A DNA stretch of 34,157 nt from a virus. The translations under genes and the position numbers were made by a program. Position 1 is the stretch's first letter; every line of letters begins with the position of its first letter. Below, in pieces: positions 7,824 through 16,537 of this stretch. The notes below the pieces were generated by a model. It was not told the DNA's origin. It was given only the letters and a program-made list of their open reading frames with translations, and ran no database searches. Location of the stretch: the IMG/VR virus record IMGVR_UViG_3300035698_003939, positions 1 through 34,157 of that record; one strand, written 5' to 3'.

Positions 7824-7868
7824 AGAGGTCGTTTAGCCTAAATATAAATAGTAATTTAGTAAATAACT

Positions 7869-8354
7869 ATGATTAAAGATTTAATTTGTAATGTATGTGT
7901 AAAAGCACCGGGGTTAGCTATCTCGTCCGGTGGAAGTGCTGATGTCAAATACGGAAGCACCTTCGCTGTTAAGGCAAATGGATTTATTTCCATTGACACT
8001 ACAACCGCAGACGCTCCCGGATTAGAGGAATCCAAGGGTGTCGGGAATGTAGCAACTTCAAACATAGCTGACGATTATCAAAGAGTTTATACTCTTTTAG
8101 CCGCCGTAAATACAACCACAGGCGTAATAACCTGCACTTGGGTTCACGGGGCTGACTTCGCAATCGGTAGATTTGCAAAGACTTCAGATATAAACTTTGG
8201 TAATCCTGAAAATAACGACTTCTTGAAAGCCGTTGTTGGATTCGTAGTAATCACTAATGAAACAGGTGCAGTATTTATTCCGGGAACAACCGTATTAGAT
8301 GTTGCTAACTCAACTGTTCAATATATTGATAATTACGGATTTGTCGGAATGTAG
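7869..8354 (+). CDS. Putative capsid decoration or structural protein
   Basis: 161 aa, almost wholly small, hydrophobic and Thr/Ser/Val/Gly residues, so beta-rich with no predicted membrane helix. It ends in YIDNYGFVGM. Composition and position between the capsid and connector genes suit a capsid-decorating or other virion protein. No family recognised. Confidence 0.55.
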   Translation: MIKDLICNVCVKAPGLAISSGGSADVKYGSTFAVKANGFISIDTTTADAPGLEESKGVGNVATSNIADDYQRVYTLLAAVNTTTGVITCTWVHGADFAIGRFAKTSDINFGNPENNDFLKAVVGFVVITNETGAVFIPGTTVLDVANSTVQYIDNYGFVGM

Positions 8355-8390
8355 CAATCATAGGAAATCGTTAAGTAAGTAAGCAAAAAA

Positions 8391-9101
8391 ATGACACCTA
8401 TAAAACTCGCAACATTAATTAGATACTATACTGGGACTAACTCAACGACCTTTACGGACGCTGATATTCTCACTTTGGCAAATATCTTCAAAGACGATAT
8501 GTGTATTGAGGTATCAAAAGAGGTTGGCGAGGATTATTTCGGACTACGGTTTACACGTGATCTGATCGCGGGACAACGTGAGTATGATTTGCCTAATGAA
8601 GTTATGGGGAGAATGAAATATCTTCAAGCTACTTTGGACGGCACTAACGAAAAGATACTTACTGAAACAGATTTGTCGCTTTATCATAAGGCTATGGACG
8701 AGGATACAATACAAACCACGTATGCAGGGTTAGAGCCACAATTTGATCTATGGGATCAAGGGATCTATATATACTCTGCCGACGCCATTATAGACGTCAC
8801 AGACGGGCTTGAACTGTGGGCTATCATATATCCTTCTGATATTGCTAATCTAACAGATACAGACGATCTTTCAGTAAATCCGGACGACTATACTCACGGA
8901 TTACCAAGACCATTACACGAGTTAATCGCAAGGAGAGTGTCTATCGCTTACAAATCCAGTAAGGACAAGCCTATACCATTATCTGATAAAGAGAAATTGT
9001 ATGAGGTGGATCTTGCTCAAGCAATCCAAAACCTTAAAGGGACAAATATGGATAGGTCGGTTGAGCCAAGCGTTCCTTACGACGACGGAAGTGAGTATTA
9101 A
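8391..9101 (+). CDS. Head-tail connector (adaptor) protein, putative
   Basis: 236 aa. The N-terminal helical part (LATLIRYYTG, then DADILTLANIFKDDMCIEVSKEVGEDYFG) and the following beta segment (QREYDLPNEVMGRMKYLQATLDG) are typical of head-tail adaptor or joining proteins that dock under the portal: helical bundle first, then a beta sandwich receiving a Tyr-Asp-Leu-Pro strand. The position downstream of the head genes agrees. The stop codon sits in the loop of a perfect 8-bp hairpin (9085-9108). Confidence 0.55.
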   Translation: MTPIKLATLIRYYTGTNSTTFTDADILTLANIFKDDMCIEVSKEVGEDYFGLRFTRDLIAGQREYDLPNEVMGRMKYLQATLDGTNEKILTETDLSLYHKAMDEDTIQTTYAGLEPQFDLWDQGIYIYSADAIIDVTDGLELWAIIYPSDIANLTDTDDLSVNPDDYTHGLPRPLHELIARRVSIAYKSSKDKPIPLSDKEKLYEVDLAQAIQNLKGTNMDRSVEPSVPYDDGSEY

Positions 9102-9108
9102 CTTCCGT
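9085..9108 (+). other. Hairpin spanning the connector stop codon
   Basis: ACGGAAGT (9085-9092) and ACTTCCGT (9101-9108) form a perfect 8-bp stem with an 8-base loop. The stop codon TAA straddles the loop/stem edge. There is no T run. It could slow ribosomes or protect the 3' end of the message. Confidence 0.45.
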
Positions 9109-9131
9109 AAATCATTAAACTATTCAAACAA

Positions 9132-9473
9132 ATGATTTATACAGCAAAGATCAAAGAGATTAATAAAGAGTTTTCCCTTCCGGATAATTGCTCTCTATTA
9201 AGCGTATGTTTTGATATATTACTTGACGGAAAGGTAGTTGCAGAGCGTAGATTGGGGTTCTCAATAGACACTTCTAAAGAAGCAATCACCGAAGAAGTCA
9301 CGAAGTATTGTTCAATGTATCAAAACGATCACGAATTAGCAGCCGGTGCTCAAGAAAGAGCAGAAGCCGAAGCGGGGGCTGACGACGTGATTGAAAGTCT
9401 TACAGGTAAAGAGTTGTCACCGGAAGAAGTTTCTACTCCAAAAGAGGATAAGAAAGTTAAGGACGATAAATAG
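9132..9473 (+). CDS. Hypothetical protein, 113 aa
   Basis: Unrecognised. Residues 1-75 look folded (beta strands such as CFDILLDGKVVAERRLGF, then a helix). Residues 75-113 are acidic and Lys-rich and probably disordered. It sits between connector and tail genes and is likely a minor structural or chaperone-type protein; nothing in the sequence fixes a role. Confidence 0.55.
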   Translation: MIYTAKIKEINKEFSLPDNCSLLSVCFDILLDGKVVAERRLGFSIDTSKEAITEEVTKYCSMYQNDHELAAGAQERAEAEAGADDVIESLTGKELSPEEVSTPKEDKKVKDDK

Positions 9474-9530
9474 CCTAAAGACAGGAATCGCCATTGTGAG
9501 TTAAAAAATAATTAAATATATTCTAAAAAT

Positions 9531-10112
9531 ATGTTCTCATTTATAAAGTCAAAAGTGGGGTTAAACGAAAATGTAGAATATCAGTTAAGGGATAAAGACG
9601 GCAATTCAAAAAATCTTTTCCAAGCCAACAAGCTTTACAGTTGGTTAATGAAGAAAGGATTAGCTTCCCGTGATATTACTTCTTCATTGTTCGGTCACTT
9701 CACAGAGAAAATGGTGGTTTCTAATTTGATAACTACCGTTGGAGTTTCAGGAATCGCCGCTCGTCTTAATGGTTCAGGTTCTCCTGACGCCTATACCTAC
9801 ATTGGGTTAGGAACAGGAACAACCGCTGCTGCCGACGCTGATACAGAAGTTGAATCCGAGATTACAACTTCCGGTGGTGCAAGAGCAAGTGCTACGGTTA
9901 CACTACAAACAACCGATACTGCGGGAGATACCGCACAGCTACAATTAACCTTCAACTTCACTACTGGGGCTTCTTTCGCCATTACTGAATCAGGAGTATT
10001 AAATGCAGCTTCAGCCGGAACATTGTTAGCAAGACAAGTCTTCTCTGCTATTAATGTAGCTTCAGGCGACAGTTTACAAGTCACTTGGAAGTTTGATGTA
10101 GATACTGCTTAG
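9531..10112 (+). CDS. Phage virion protein, beta-sandwich type
   Basis: 193 aa. After a helical first 65 residues the protein becomes Thr/Ala/Gly-rich with a pattern I recognise from phage tail-associated proteins: YTYIGLGTGTTAAADADTE near 84-102, then ARASATVTLQTTDTAGDTAQ, then FAITESGVLNAASAGTLLARQ, and a closing SGDSLQVTWKFDVD. The last motif is the conserved end of this family. It is probably part of the tail or a fibre attachment point. The exact location in the virion is not known. Confidence 0.65.
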   Translation: MFSFIKSKVGLNENVEYQLRDKDGNSKNLFQANKLYSWLMKKGLASRDITSSLFGHFTEKMVVSNLITTVGVSGIAARLNGSGSPDAYTYIGLGTGTTAAADADTEVESEITTSGGARASATVTLQTTDTAGDTAQLQLTFNFTTGASFAITESGVLNAASAGTLLARQVFSAINVASGDSLQVTWKFDVDTA

Positions 10113-10130
10113 TATTATATCTCTACTCTG

Positions 10131-10168
10131 CCCTCTTATTGAGGGTGGGGATAGGGACATAATCCCTA
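10131..10168 (+). other. Two hairpins after the virion protein gene
   Basis: CCCTC/GAGGG (10131-10135 with 10141-10145, 5-base loop) is followed by TAGGGA/TCCCTA (10152-10157 with 10163-10168, 5-base loop). The second is followed by ATAAAAATT, which is not a proper T run, so termination would be weak at best. They may set relative expression between the tail protein before them and the glycosyltransferase after them. Confidence 0.4.
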
Positions 10169-10188
10169 ATAAAAATTAATAAATCGCT

Positions 10189-10968
10189 ATGGATACTACA
10201 CAAAACAAGAGGTGTCTAATAGGTATGCCAAGTGGGAGCGGATTAGTTCCTGCTTATACGGTTGATAGTCTGTTTAAGCTTAATAGACCAATTCCAACCG
10301 GAATACTAATTATTGAACGCCAAGCCGTGGATAAGGCGAGGAACTACATTGTAGAACTCGCAATACGTATGGGAATAGATTATTTATTCTTTGCTGACGA
10401 CGACGGAGTGTTACCAGTTGACACATTGAATAAGTTATTAGAGGACGATAAAGATATGGTTTCTGCTCCTATGATGACCAGAAACGTAAGAGAAAACGGA
10501 AAACACTCACTTTGTTGTTTCAAAAAACACGACTTCTATATAGGTGACGGAAAGAATATAGGAAAATATAGATCCGTTGAAAAGTTTGATAACTCAAAGG
10601 GTTATCTTCACGAAGTGGACGCTGTGGGATCTGCTTGCGTAATGATAAAGAAAGAAGTGTTTACTGCATTATTTAAGAAACATAACGGAAGACCATATGA
10701 GTTTATCAACGAGGTTCACGAAACTGAAGAACACGGAGTTACTTTAAGGAATATATCAGAAGATCTATGTTTCTCTGAAAGAGCCAAGGACGCAGGATTC
10801 AAGATATGGGTTGATACGAGGATCAGACCTGTTCATTTAGGAAAACCAAAGTTTATCAGATTTGAACAAGACGGAGAAGATTGGGGAGAATTAAAAGATC
10901 CGGACGTTAAAGGTGCATTATTATCAGAAAACTTAAAATCTTATGAGGTCAAAAAAACAAAAGAATAA
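10189..10968 (+). CDS. GT-A type glycosyltransferase
   Basis: 259 aa. Transfers a sugar from a nucleotide donor. Seen: an N-terminal strand-and-loop (LIGMPSGSGL), a helix with RNYIVELAIRMGIDYLFFADDD (residues about 51-72) whose Asp cluster at 70-72 serves as the metal-binding DxD-type motif, then PMMTRNVRE and an acceptor-side part with SACVMIKKEVF. The overall order is that of family-2-like GT-A enzymes found in phages. It lies among tail and fibre genes, so a virion or fibre protein is a plausible acceptor, as is a host surface polymer; the target cannot be read from sequence. Confidence 0.8.
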   Translation: MDTTQNKRCLIGMPSGSGLVPAYTVDSLFKLNRPIPTGILIIERQAVDKARNYIVELAIRMGIDYLFFADDDGVLPVDTLNKLLEDDKDMVSAPMMTRNVRENGKHSLCCFKKHDFYIGDGKNIGKYRSVEKFDNSKGYLHEVDAVGSACVMIKKEVFTALFKKHNGRPYEFINEVHETEEHGVTLRNISEDLCFSERAKDAGFKIWVDTRIRPVHLGKPKFIRFEQDGEDWGELKDPDVKGALLSENLKSYEVKKTKE

Positions 10969-11000
10969 TATAATTTAATAATTAATTCAAAAATAATTAT

Positions 11001-11525
11001 ATGGCAGATAAAAAAATAACTGGGTTAGACGAATTAGCAGCACAACCGGACGATAATGATATGTTGGCTATTGTTGACGATCCAACGGGATCGCCAATAA
11101 CTAAAAAAATTAAGGTTTCCAATTTGTTATTAGGGGCAGGTGGTGGTGGTATAGGGGCAGTTGTTGCATCAGATGTTGTAATAAAAGAAGCAAATACTGC
11201 GAGGAATCCTGATTCTACTACTTATGCAATAGCAAAATCAATTGAAATAGAATCTGCGGGAACATATAGGGTAGTATTTGAGTTGAAGACGGGTAACGCT
11301 TCATATTTTGCTTACGGAAAGGTTTATAAAAGTGGTGTAGCCCACGGAACAGAACGAGCAACACAATCGACCTCCTATGTAAATTATAGTGAAGATTTAG
11401 TATTCGAAGAAGGAGATACAATAGAGGTCTATGGTCACAATGACGCTGGTGCCAACCCGATGAATATAGCCAATTTCAGTATAAGAGGTGACCTTTTAGC
11501 AACTGCAACAGTAATAACGGATTAA
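11001..11525 (+). CDS. Tail fibre-type protein
   Basis: 174 aa. The N-terminus (ADKKITGLDELAAQPDDND, then LAIVDDPTGSPITKKIKVSNLL) is a widely seen phage fibre or appendage N-terminal segment that anchors to the virion. A Gly-rich hinge (near 47-51) is followed by a beta-rich C-terminal domain of about 110 residues that would be the exposed part. It lies directly before the large repeat protein. Confidence 0.7.
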   Translation: MADKKITGLDELAAQPDDNDMLAIVDDPTGSPITKKIKVSNLLLGAGGGGIGAVVASDVVIKEANTARNPDSTTYAIAKSIEIESAGTYRVVFELKTGNASYFAYGKVYKSGVAHGTERATQSTSYVNYSEDLVFEEGDTIEVYGHNDAGANPMNIANFSIRGDLLATATVITD

Positions 11526-11544
11526 GGAACAAGAGCAATAAAAT

Positions 11545-14500
11545 ATGGCGATAGTATATTCCAAAATCTTGTTGGAAACCGCTGATAACCTATTGACTGA
11601 AACGGGCGATTTTTTATTACTTGATCCACAAGCCATATCAAATACTCTTACTGAAACTATCGTTACTACCACAGTTTACGCTCGTGTTATCACTATTTAT
11701 AAAGGATTAGTTGAAACTATCAAAGCAATTAGTTTAGGAGTAACACAGGCAAGTAGAACACTCATTGAAAGCTTGTCAGTTGTTCCGGCGATAGCCTACG
11801 TTTTAAGTGCAATAAAAACTCTTACTGAAACAATTATTGTTGTTCCGGTATTTGCTGTATTGAAACTATTAATTGTTCTTTATACAGAAAGCATTGCGAT
11901 TATTGATAAAGTATTCAAACAGCCTGCAAAGATTTTTATAGAAAATCTTAAAGTATCTCCAACCATAACAAAAATACTAACAGCGTTGAAAACTCTTACG
12001 GAAAACGTAATAACGGGTGCTAACGCGTTATTAAAGACATCAAGGACATTCATTGAGGTAATAGTGATTGCACCTCTTTATAGTGCCATTTTAGCCGCTA
12101 CAAAGACACTCACGGAGATAGTTAAGGTAATTGGGGCGGGATTAAACAAAACAACAAGGATATTTACAGAATTATTTGAGGTAGCAAATCCGGTAATCTC
12201 AATTATCACTATTTTCATAAAAGGCTTAACAGAGGTAATCTCTGTGGTAGAGATTGCAATCAGTAAAGTGCTAACCGCTATTAAGGTTTTAATAGAAAGT
12301 GTTAAAACTATTCCTACATTTTTAACAGCCGGAGTATTTTATAAGATATTGAGCGAGATAGTTACAATTATAGATAGCGTTACAAGAAGCGTAGGAAGAA
12401 CTTTAACTGATAATGTATTAATATCGGGGGTAGTAACTAATATAGCGACACTTATAAAGATTTTATCTGATTCTATCAAGATCGTAGGATCAAGACTATT
12501 AAATATGACAAGAACTTTCTCTGAAAGTATTATTATAATTCCTACATATATTAATCAAGCTGTTAGGACATTCTCTGAAAGGATTGTAATAATAGCAGAA
12601 CACTCTAATCAGACAGCAAAAACATTTATAAATAATGTAAGATTATCAGATACTATAACAAAGACAGCTATATTCCTAAAGGTATTATCTGATTCTATAA
12701 TAGTTGCCGGATCAAGATTGTTTAGCGTGGCAAGGATATTATCTGAAAGCATAATTGCTATTCCAACATACATAAATCAGGCTGCAAAAATCTTCTCTGA
12801 AAGTTTTGTAATTGCTTCAACCTACGTTAATAAAACAGCAAGGATATTCATTGAAAGGATCAAGACGTTAGATACGATAGCTAAAACAGCGACACTTATT
12901 AAGATCCTAACTGATACAGTTATTGTCACCGGATCAAGATTATTCAGTATAGCAAGGACATTCTCCGAAAGAATAAACGTAATATCAACCTATATAAATC
13001 AAACCGCAAAGATATTCGCGGATACAATGGGAGTATTTGATTCAGTTAGTAAGTTGGGAGTATTCAAAAAGATATTATCAGAAGTGATTATTGTTTCCGG
13101 ATCAGTTGTATTTATGGTAGCTAAAACATTCACAGAGATTATAAATGTTATAGGACAAACCGTAGAAATAGCGTGGTTAAAGGTATTAACCCAAACTATT
13201 AAGGTAGTAGATAGCATTGTATTTAATCTTTCAAGGATCTTCACAGAAATAGTTAAGGTTATAGTAAGTGTTTCAAAAGTATTACCTCCTAAAGCATTTA
13301 CAGAATATATAAGTATCAATGAAGTATTTAATCCGTTTACTATTGGGAAGCGATTGATAGAAAGCTTTGTTACTACCGCTACGACATTATTTAATAAATG
13401 GCAATATACAACATTATCTGAATCCGTCAAGGTAGTAGGAAATCTATTAGTATCTATAAGTAGAACATTTATAGAGGTGATTGTTATGGCTACCGATTTA
13501 CTAACGAGAGTTGTAACGAGGGTATTCTCGGAAGTTATCGCTATCGTTGATACTATTGCTACTCAATTCGGAAAAGTAAAATATGAAAGTTTTTCAGCAA
13601 GTGATTCATTGGGTAGTTGGACTATTGGAAAAATGTTAAGAGAAACTGTGATCGTAGTTGATAGGGTATATCATTCAATATCAAGAACCTTATCAGAAGC
13701 AATATCAGTTGTAGGTAATGGAGTTATAATCGGATTAAAATTATTATCAGAAAGTATTATCGTAGTGGGATCTATGGCAGGAAGGGTAATGGCAAGAGTA
13801 TTATCAGAAGTTATCAAGGTAGTAGATACGCTTATTAACAATCGTATTATATATGAAATCTATACAGAAGCCTTTAAGGTAGTTGATAGCGTTCTGAAAA
13901 AAGCGGGAATTATCTTGACAGACGTGATAAGTGCTGTTGATAGTGCTGTAAGGTGGGCTGTATCTAAACTATTAGTAGATCCGATTATAGTTGCTGTTAG
14001 CTTTATAAAGACTTGGACTTTGAGTAGGATCTATAATGAAGTGATTAAGGTATCCGGAAATGTATATAACCGTGCAGGAAAAATCCTATCAGAAAGTATC
14101 GCGGTAGTAAGCACCTTTGTTGTAGGAACTATATCTAAAGTAATCACAGAAACAGTTTTAATCTACGATACGATAGCTAAATCGTTGCCAAGAGTATTTG
14201 AAGAATCAGTTACCGTAGTTAGCAATGCCTTAAATAAAGCCGGAAAGATATTTGTTGAAGCGTTGGAAGTAGTCGGGGCTTTCACATTAGGAACTATCTC
14301 CAAGTTATTTGTTGAACCAATTAAAGTAATAGCTACGTTTATAACCGGTGGTATATTTTATAAAGCCCTATCAGAAGTTATAGTAGTTATTGGGAATGGA
14401 TTTAATAGAGCCGGAAAGATCTTCATAGATTCACTTGAGGTTGTAGGAACTTTCGCATTAGGAACTATATCAAAAGTATTTGTAGAAGTAGTAAAAGTAT

Positions 14501-14769
14501 ATGACGGATTAACAGTATTAATTTCAAGGACGTTTAGTGAGGTTATAAAAGTAGTAGATAGTATAACTACTTTAACTGGAAACATATTTAGCGAAACAAT
14601 AAACGCATTAGGTAGTCTTACTCATTTAATAGGTAGAACATTATCAGAAGTTATTGTCGCGGGTTGGGCTAAAATAAAGCTTGTTCTTAATGGGACACAA
14701 GTTGGGTTATGGAAAAAGGTTGCAAGAATCACCGGTAATTGGATAAAAAAGAGCCGGAATGATAATTAA
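11545..14769 (+). CDS. Giant tandem-repeat structural protein (fibre-like)
   Basis: 1074 aa built almost wholly of about 55 imperfect units of 18-20 residues with the core [F/L]-[S/T]-E-x-[I/V]-x-V-[V/I]-[D/G]-[S/T], e.g. RTFSEVIKVVDSI and GNIFSETINALGSL near the end. The first residues (ILLETADNLLTETGDFLLLD) are a known phage repeat-protein start. A higher-order repeat of exactly 74 residues (222 bases) is visible: similar segments begin at 12454, 12676 and 12898. The repeats are hydrophobic but regularly charged, more like a beta-solenoid or long fibre than membrane helices. A short basic end (VGLWKKVARITGNWIKKS) differs from the repeats. A tape-measure role is also thinkable, but the context is fibre genes. 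Confidence 0.75.
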   Translation: MAIVYSKILLETADNLLTETGDFLLLDPQAISNTLTETIVTTTVYARVITIYKGLVETIKAISLGVTQASRTLIESLSVVPAIAYVLSAIKTLTETIIVVPVFAVLKLLIVLYTESIAIIDKVFKQPAKIFIENLKVSPTITKILTALKTLTENVITGANALLKTSRTFIEVIVIAPLYSAILAATKTLTEIVKVIGAGLNKTTRIFTELFEVANPVISIITIFIKGLTEVISVVEIAISKVLTAIKVLIESVKTIPTFLTAGVFYKILSEIVTIIDSVTRSVGRTLTDNVLISGVVTNIATLIKILSDSIKIVGSRLLNMTRTFSESIIIIPTYINQAVRTFSERIVIIAEHSNQTAKTFINNVRLSDTITKTAIFLKVLSDSIIVAGSRLFSVARILSESIIAIPTYINQAAKIFSESFVIASTYVNKTARIFIERIKTLDTIAKTATLIKILTDTVIVTGSRLFSIARTFSERINVISTYINQTAKIFADTMGVFDSVSKLGVFKKILSEVIIVSGSVVFMVAKTFTEIINVIGQTVEIAWLKVLTQTIKVVDSIVFNLSRIFTEIVKVIVSVSKVLPPKAFTEYISINEVFNPFTIGKRLIESFVTTATTLFNKWQYTTLSESVKVVGNLLVSISRTFIEVIVMATDLLTRVVTRVFSEVIAIVDTIATQFGKVKYESFSASDSLGSWTIGKMLRETVIVVDRVYHSISRTLSEAISVVGNGVIIGLKLLSESIIVVGSMAGRVMARVLSEVIKVVDTLINNRIIYEIYTEAFKVVDSVLKKAGIILTDVISAVDSAVRWAVSKLLVDPIIVAVSFIKTWTLSRIYNEVIKVSGNVYNRAGKILSESIAVVSTFVVGTISKVITETVLIYDTIAKSLPRVFEESVTVVSNALNKAGKIFVEALEVVGAFTLGTISKLFVEPIKVIATFITGGIFYKALSEVIVVIGNGFNRAGKIFIDSLEVVGTFALGTISKVFVEVVKVYDGLTVLISRTFSEVIKVVDSITTLTGNIFSETINALGSLTHLIGRTLSEVIVAGWAKIKLVLNGTQVGLWKKVARITGNWIKKSRNDN
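12454..13119 (+). repeat. 222-bp direct repeats inside the repeat protein gene
   Basis: Three diverged copies begin at 12454, 12676 and 12898, spaced exactly 222 bases. Each encodes a segment of the form [I/L]K[I/V]L[S/T]D[S/T] followed by GSRL, a TYINQ word and an AK/R-[I/T]F word. The spacing is a whole number of codons, as expected from in-frame tandem duplication. The end of the third copy is approximate. Confidence 0.75.
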
Positions 14770-14783
14770 AAATTAATCAGAAT

Positions 14784-15110
14784 ATGGAAGGAACAAATAA
14801 CAACCTAAAGGAAGCGAAAGTCTGGGATCTAATGGTAGGACGTGGAAAAGTCTTTATCAGCGTTTTCCTATGTGGAACAGGAATAATGGCTTGGATCGTA
14901 GCAATGTTTTTCAGCCCTATGAATGAGGTCAAACAGAATATCGCGTTAATACAGAAAGATATTAATGTTATCCAAACCAATCACGAGCAACACATTGAAA
15001 CTCTTTATACTCAAATGGCGGGAATGAAAATGGAAATCAAAGAACAAAACGTCGCAATACAAGAACAACAAGAATGTATCATACGGCTTTTAGAAAGAAG
15101 CGGTATGTAA
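14784..15110 (+). CDS. Small membrane protein with coiled coil
   Basis: 108 aa. One membrane segment at about 22-43 (FISVFLCGTGIMAWIVAMFF), then a heptad-like stretch at about 46-104 with regularly spaced Ile, Leu and Met and many Gln (NIALIQKDINVIQTNHEQ..., IKEQNVAIQEQQE). No signal-peptide cleavage site. This design is seen in holin-like and hemolysin XhlA-like phage proteins, but the gene sits in the tail region, far from the lysis genes, so a virion or injection-associated membrane protein is also possible. Confidence 0.6.
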   Translation: MEGTNNNLKEAKVWDLMVGRGKVFISVFLCGTGIMAWIVAMFFSPMNEVKQNIALIQKDINVIQTNHEQHIETLYTQMAGMKMEIKEQNVAIQEQQECIIRLLERSGM

Positions 15111-15117
15111 TAATTTT

Positions 15118-16536
15118 ATGCCAAATCAAGTTATAATAGACAATATAAATCTCGGTGGTATTGCTGATAGCAAGTATCAAGGTCAAGCTAACTCTGTGTC
15201 AGCTATGGTCGGTCTTGATATTCATTCAGAGCCGGGAATAGTTAAAGTAAACCAAAAGCTTACTAAAGAAAGCGGGACTACCGTTGACGATTTAGTAAAG
15301 CGTATTTTACCTTGTTCAGACGGTAATACTTATTTATTCGGATCTACTAACGGAAAGATATGGAAAAGGACGTCAGCCGGAACTTACTCGTTAGAAGCTA
15401 CCGCTTCGCCTGCTTCCGGAGGAGTTGGGATATTAGACGCCTATGAGGACAAGGGTTATATTTATTATGCTATGGAGGACAAGCTTGGTCGTGTAGCCGT
15501 AGGTGCTCCGACAGCTTGGGCGGGACGTGACGACGATTGGGGTGCGTTTGCTAACGGTGACGCAGATTTCCACCCTATGTTTGAAGTCAATCAAGTTTTA
15601 TATATTGGGGACGGGAAGGACGTCGCACAAGTTGACGACGGAACATTTAGTGCTTCTGCTTTAGATATTAAAACTCCATTGAGAGTTAAGGCTTTAGGGC
15701 AGATTCTAACAGATCTATTAGTAGGAACTTTTGTTAATGTATATATGGTAATGACGGAGATTATGCGTTGGAATACTTGGTCAGGTTCATTTTCTTCTTC
15801 TGATAAGATTCCAGAGATAGGGATTAATTCCTTCTTAAAAACAGATAATTTTAATTTGGTATCTGTTGGACGCAAAGGACATATATATTCTTACAATGGA
15901 GTTCAATTAGAGGAATATAAAAAAATACCGGGTGATTGGACGGGGACTAACGAAGCTACAATAGAGCCTAACGCTTCTTGTAATATGAATGGAGTTCCGT
16001 TATTCGGATTATCTAACATAAGCGGGAATCCGGCTAAACAAGGAATATATAGTTTATCAGGATATGATCGTAATTATCCTAAAGTATTAAACCTTGAATG
16101 GCTTATCTCAACAGGCAATTCTTCAGGAGTAACCATTGGATCAATAGAAATGGTAGGAACTGTTTTATTAGTAGGGTGGAAAGATACGACAGGATCAACT
16201 ACTTATGGAGTAGATAAATTGGATCTAACATTAAAAACTGTTACTTCATATTTTGAAACAAGACAGATAAAAATTGATAGATCAGAAAAGACTACATTTA
16301 CTGGATTTGTTGGTTATCGCTTATTGCCTACCGGAACAGCAATTAAGATTTATTATAAGAGCAATCACGCAACTGGATATACAGAAGCAACAACAGTTGT
16401 TGATACAGATAGAAAGATTGTTTATACGAAGGAGAAGTTTCCAAGTTCAAATACTATACAATTCAAAGTAGAATTAACTTCAACTGCAAATCTTGCTCCG
16501 GAAGTAGAAAATGCACAATTTGATATTATAGATTGA
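15118..16536 (+). CDS. Tail hub or nozzle-like protein, beta-propeller-type
   Basis: 472 aa, all beta-rich. The N-terminus (VIIDNINLGGIADSKYQGQ, then VGLDIHSEPGIVKVNQKL) resembles a class of podovirus tail-hub proteins. Repeated blade-like elements with hydrophobic strands ending in G-[N/K]-x-[Y/W] follow (e.g. DGNTYLFGSTNGKIWKR near 68-84, DKGYIYYAMEDKLGRVA). The last 120 residues look like a separate sandwich domain. It starts 7 bases after the membrane/coiled-coil gene and ends in TGATATG, with the next start one base later, so the pair are coupled. Confidence 0.6.
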   Translation: MPNQVIIDNINLGGIADSKYQGQANSVSAMVGLDIHSEPGIVKVNQKLTKESGTTVDDLVKRILPCSDGNTYLFGSTNGKIWKRTSAGTYSLEATASPASGGVGILDAYEDKGYIYYAMEDKLGRVAVGAPTAWAGRDDDWGAFANGDADFHPMFEVNQVLYIGDGKDVAQVDDGTFSASALDIKTPLRVKALGQILTDLLVGTFVNVYMVMTEIMRWNTWSGSFSSSDKIPEIGINSFLKTDNFNLVSVGRKGHIYSYNGVQLEEYKKIPGDWTGTNEATIEPNASCNMNGVPLFGLSNISGNPAKQGIYSLSGYDRNYPKVLNLEWLISTGNSSGVTIGSIEMVGTVLLVGWKDTTGSTTYGVDKLDLTLKTVTSYFETRQIKIDRSEKTTFTGFVGYRLLPTGTAIKIYYKSNHATGYTEATTVVDTDRKIVYTKEKFPSSNTIQFKVELTSTANLAPEVENAQFDIID

Positions 16537-16537
16537 T

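Noticed and set aside
12999-13430. Minus-strand frame of 143 codons inside the repeat protein gene
   Set aside because: It is a mirror of the repeats on the other strand, with no start signal or family match.
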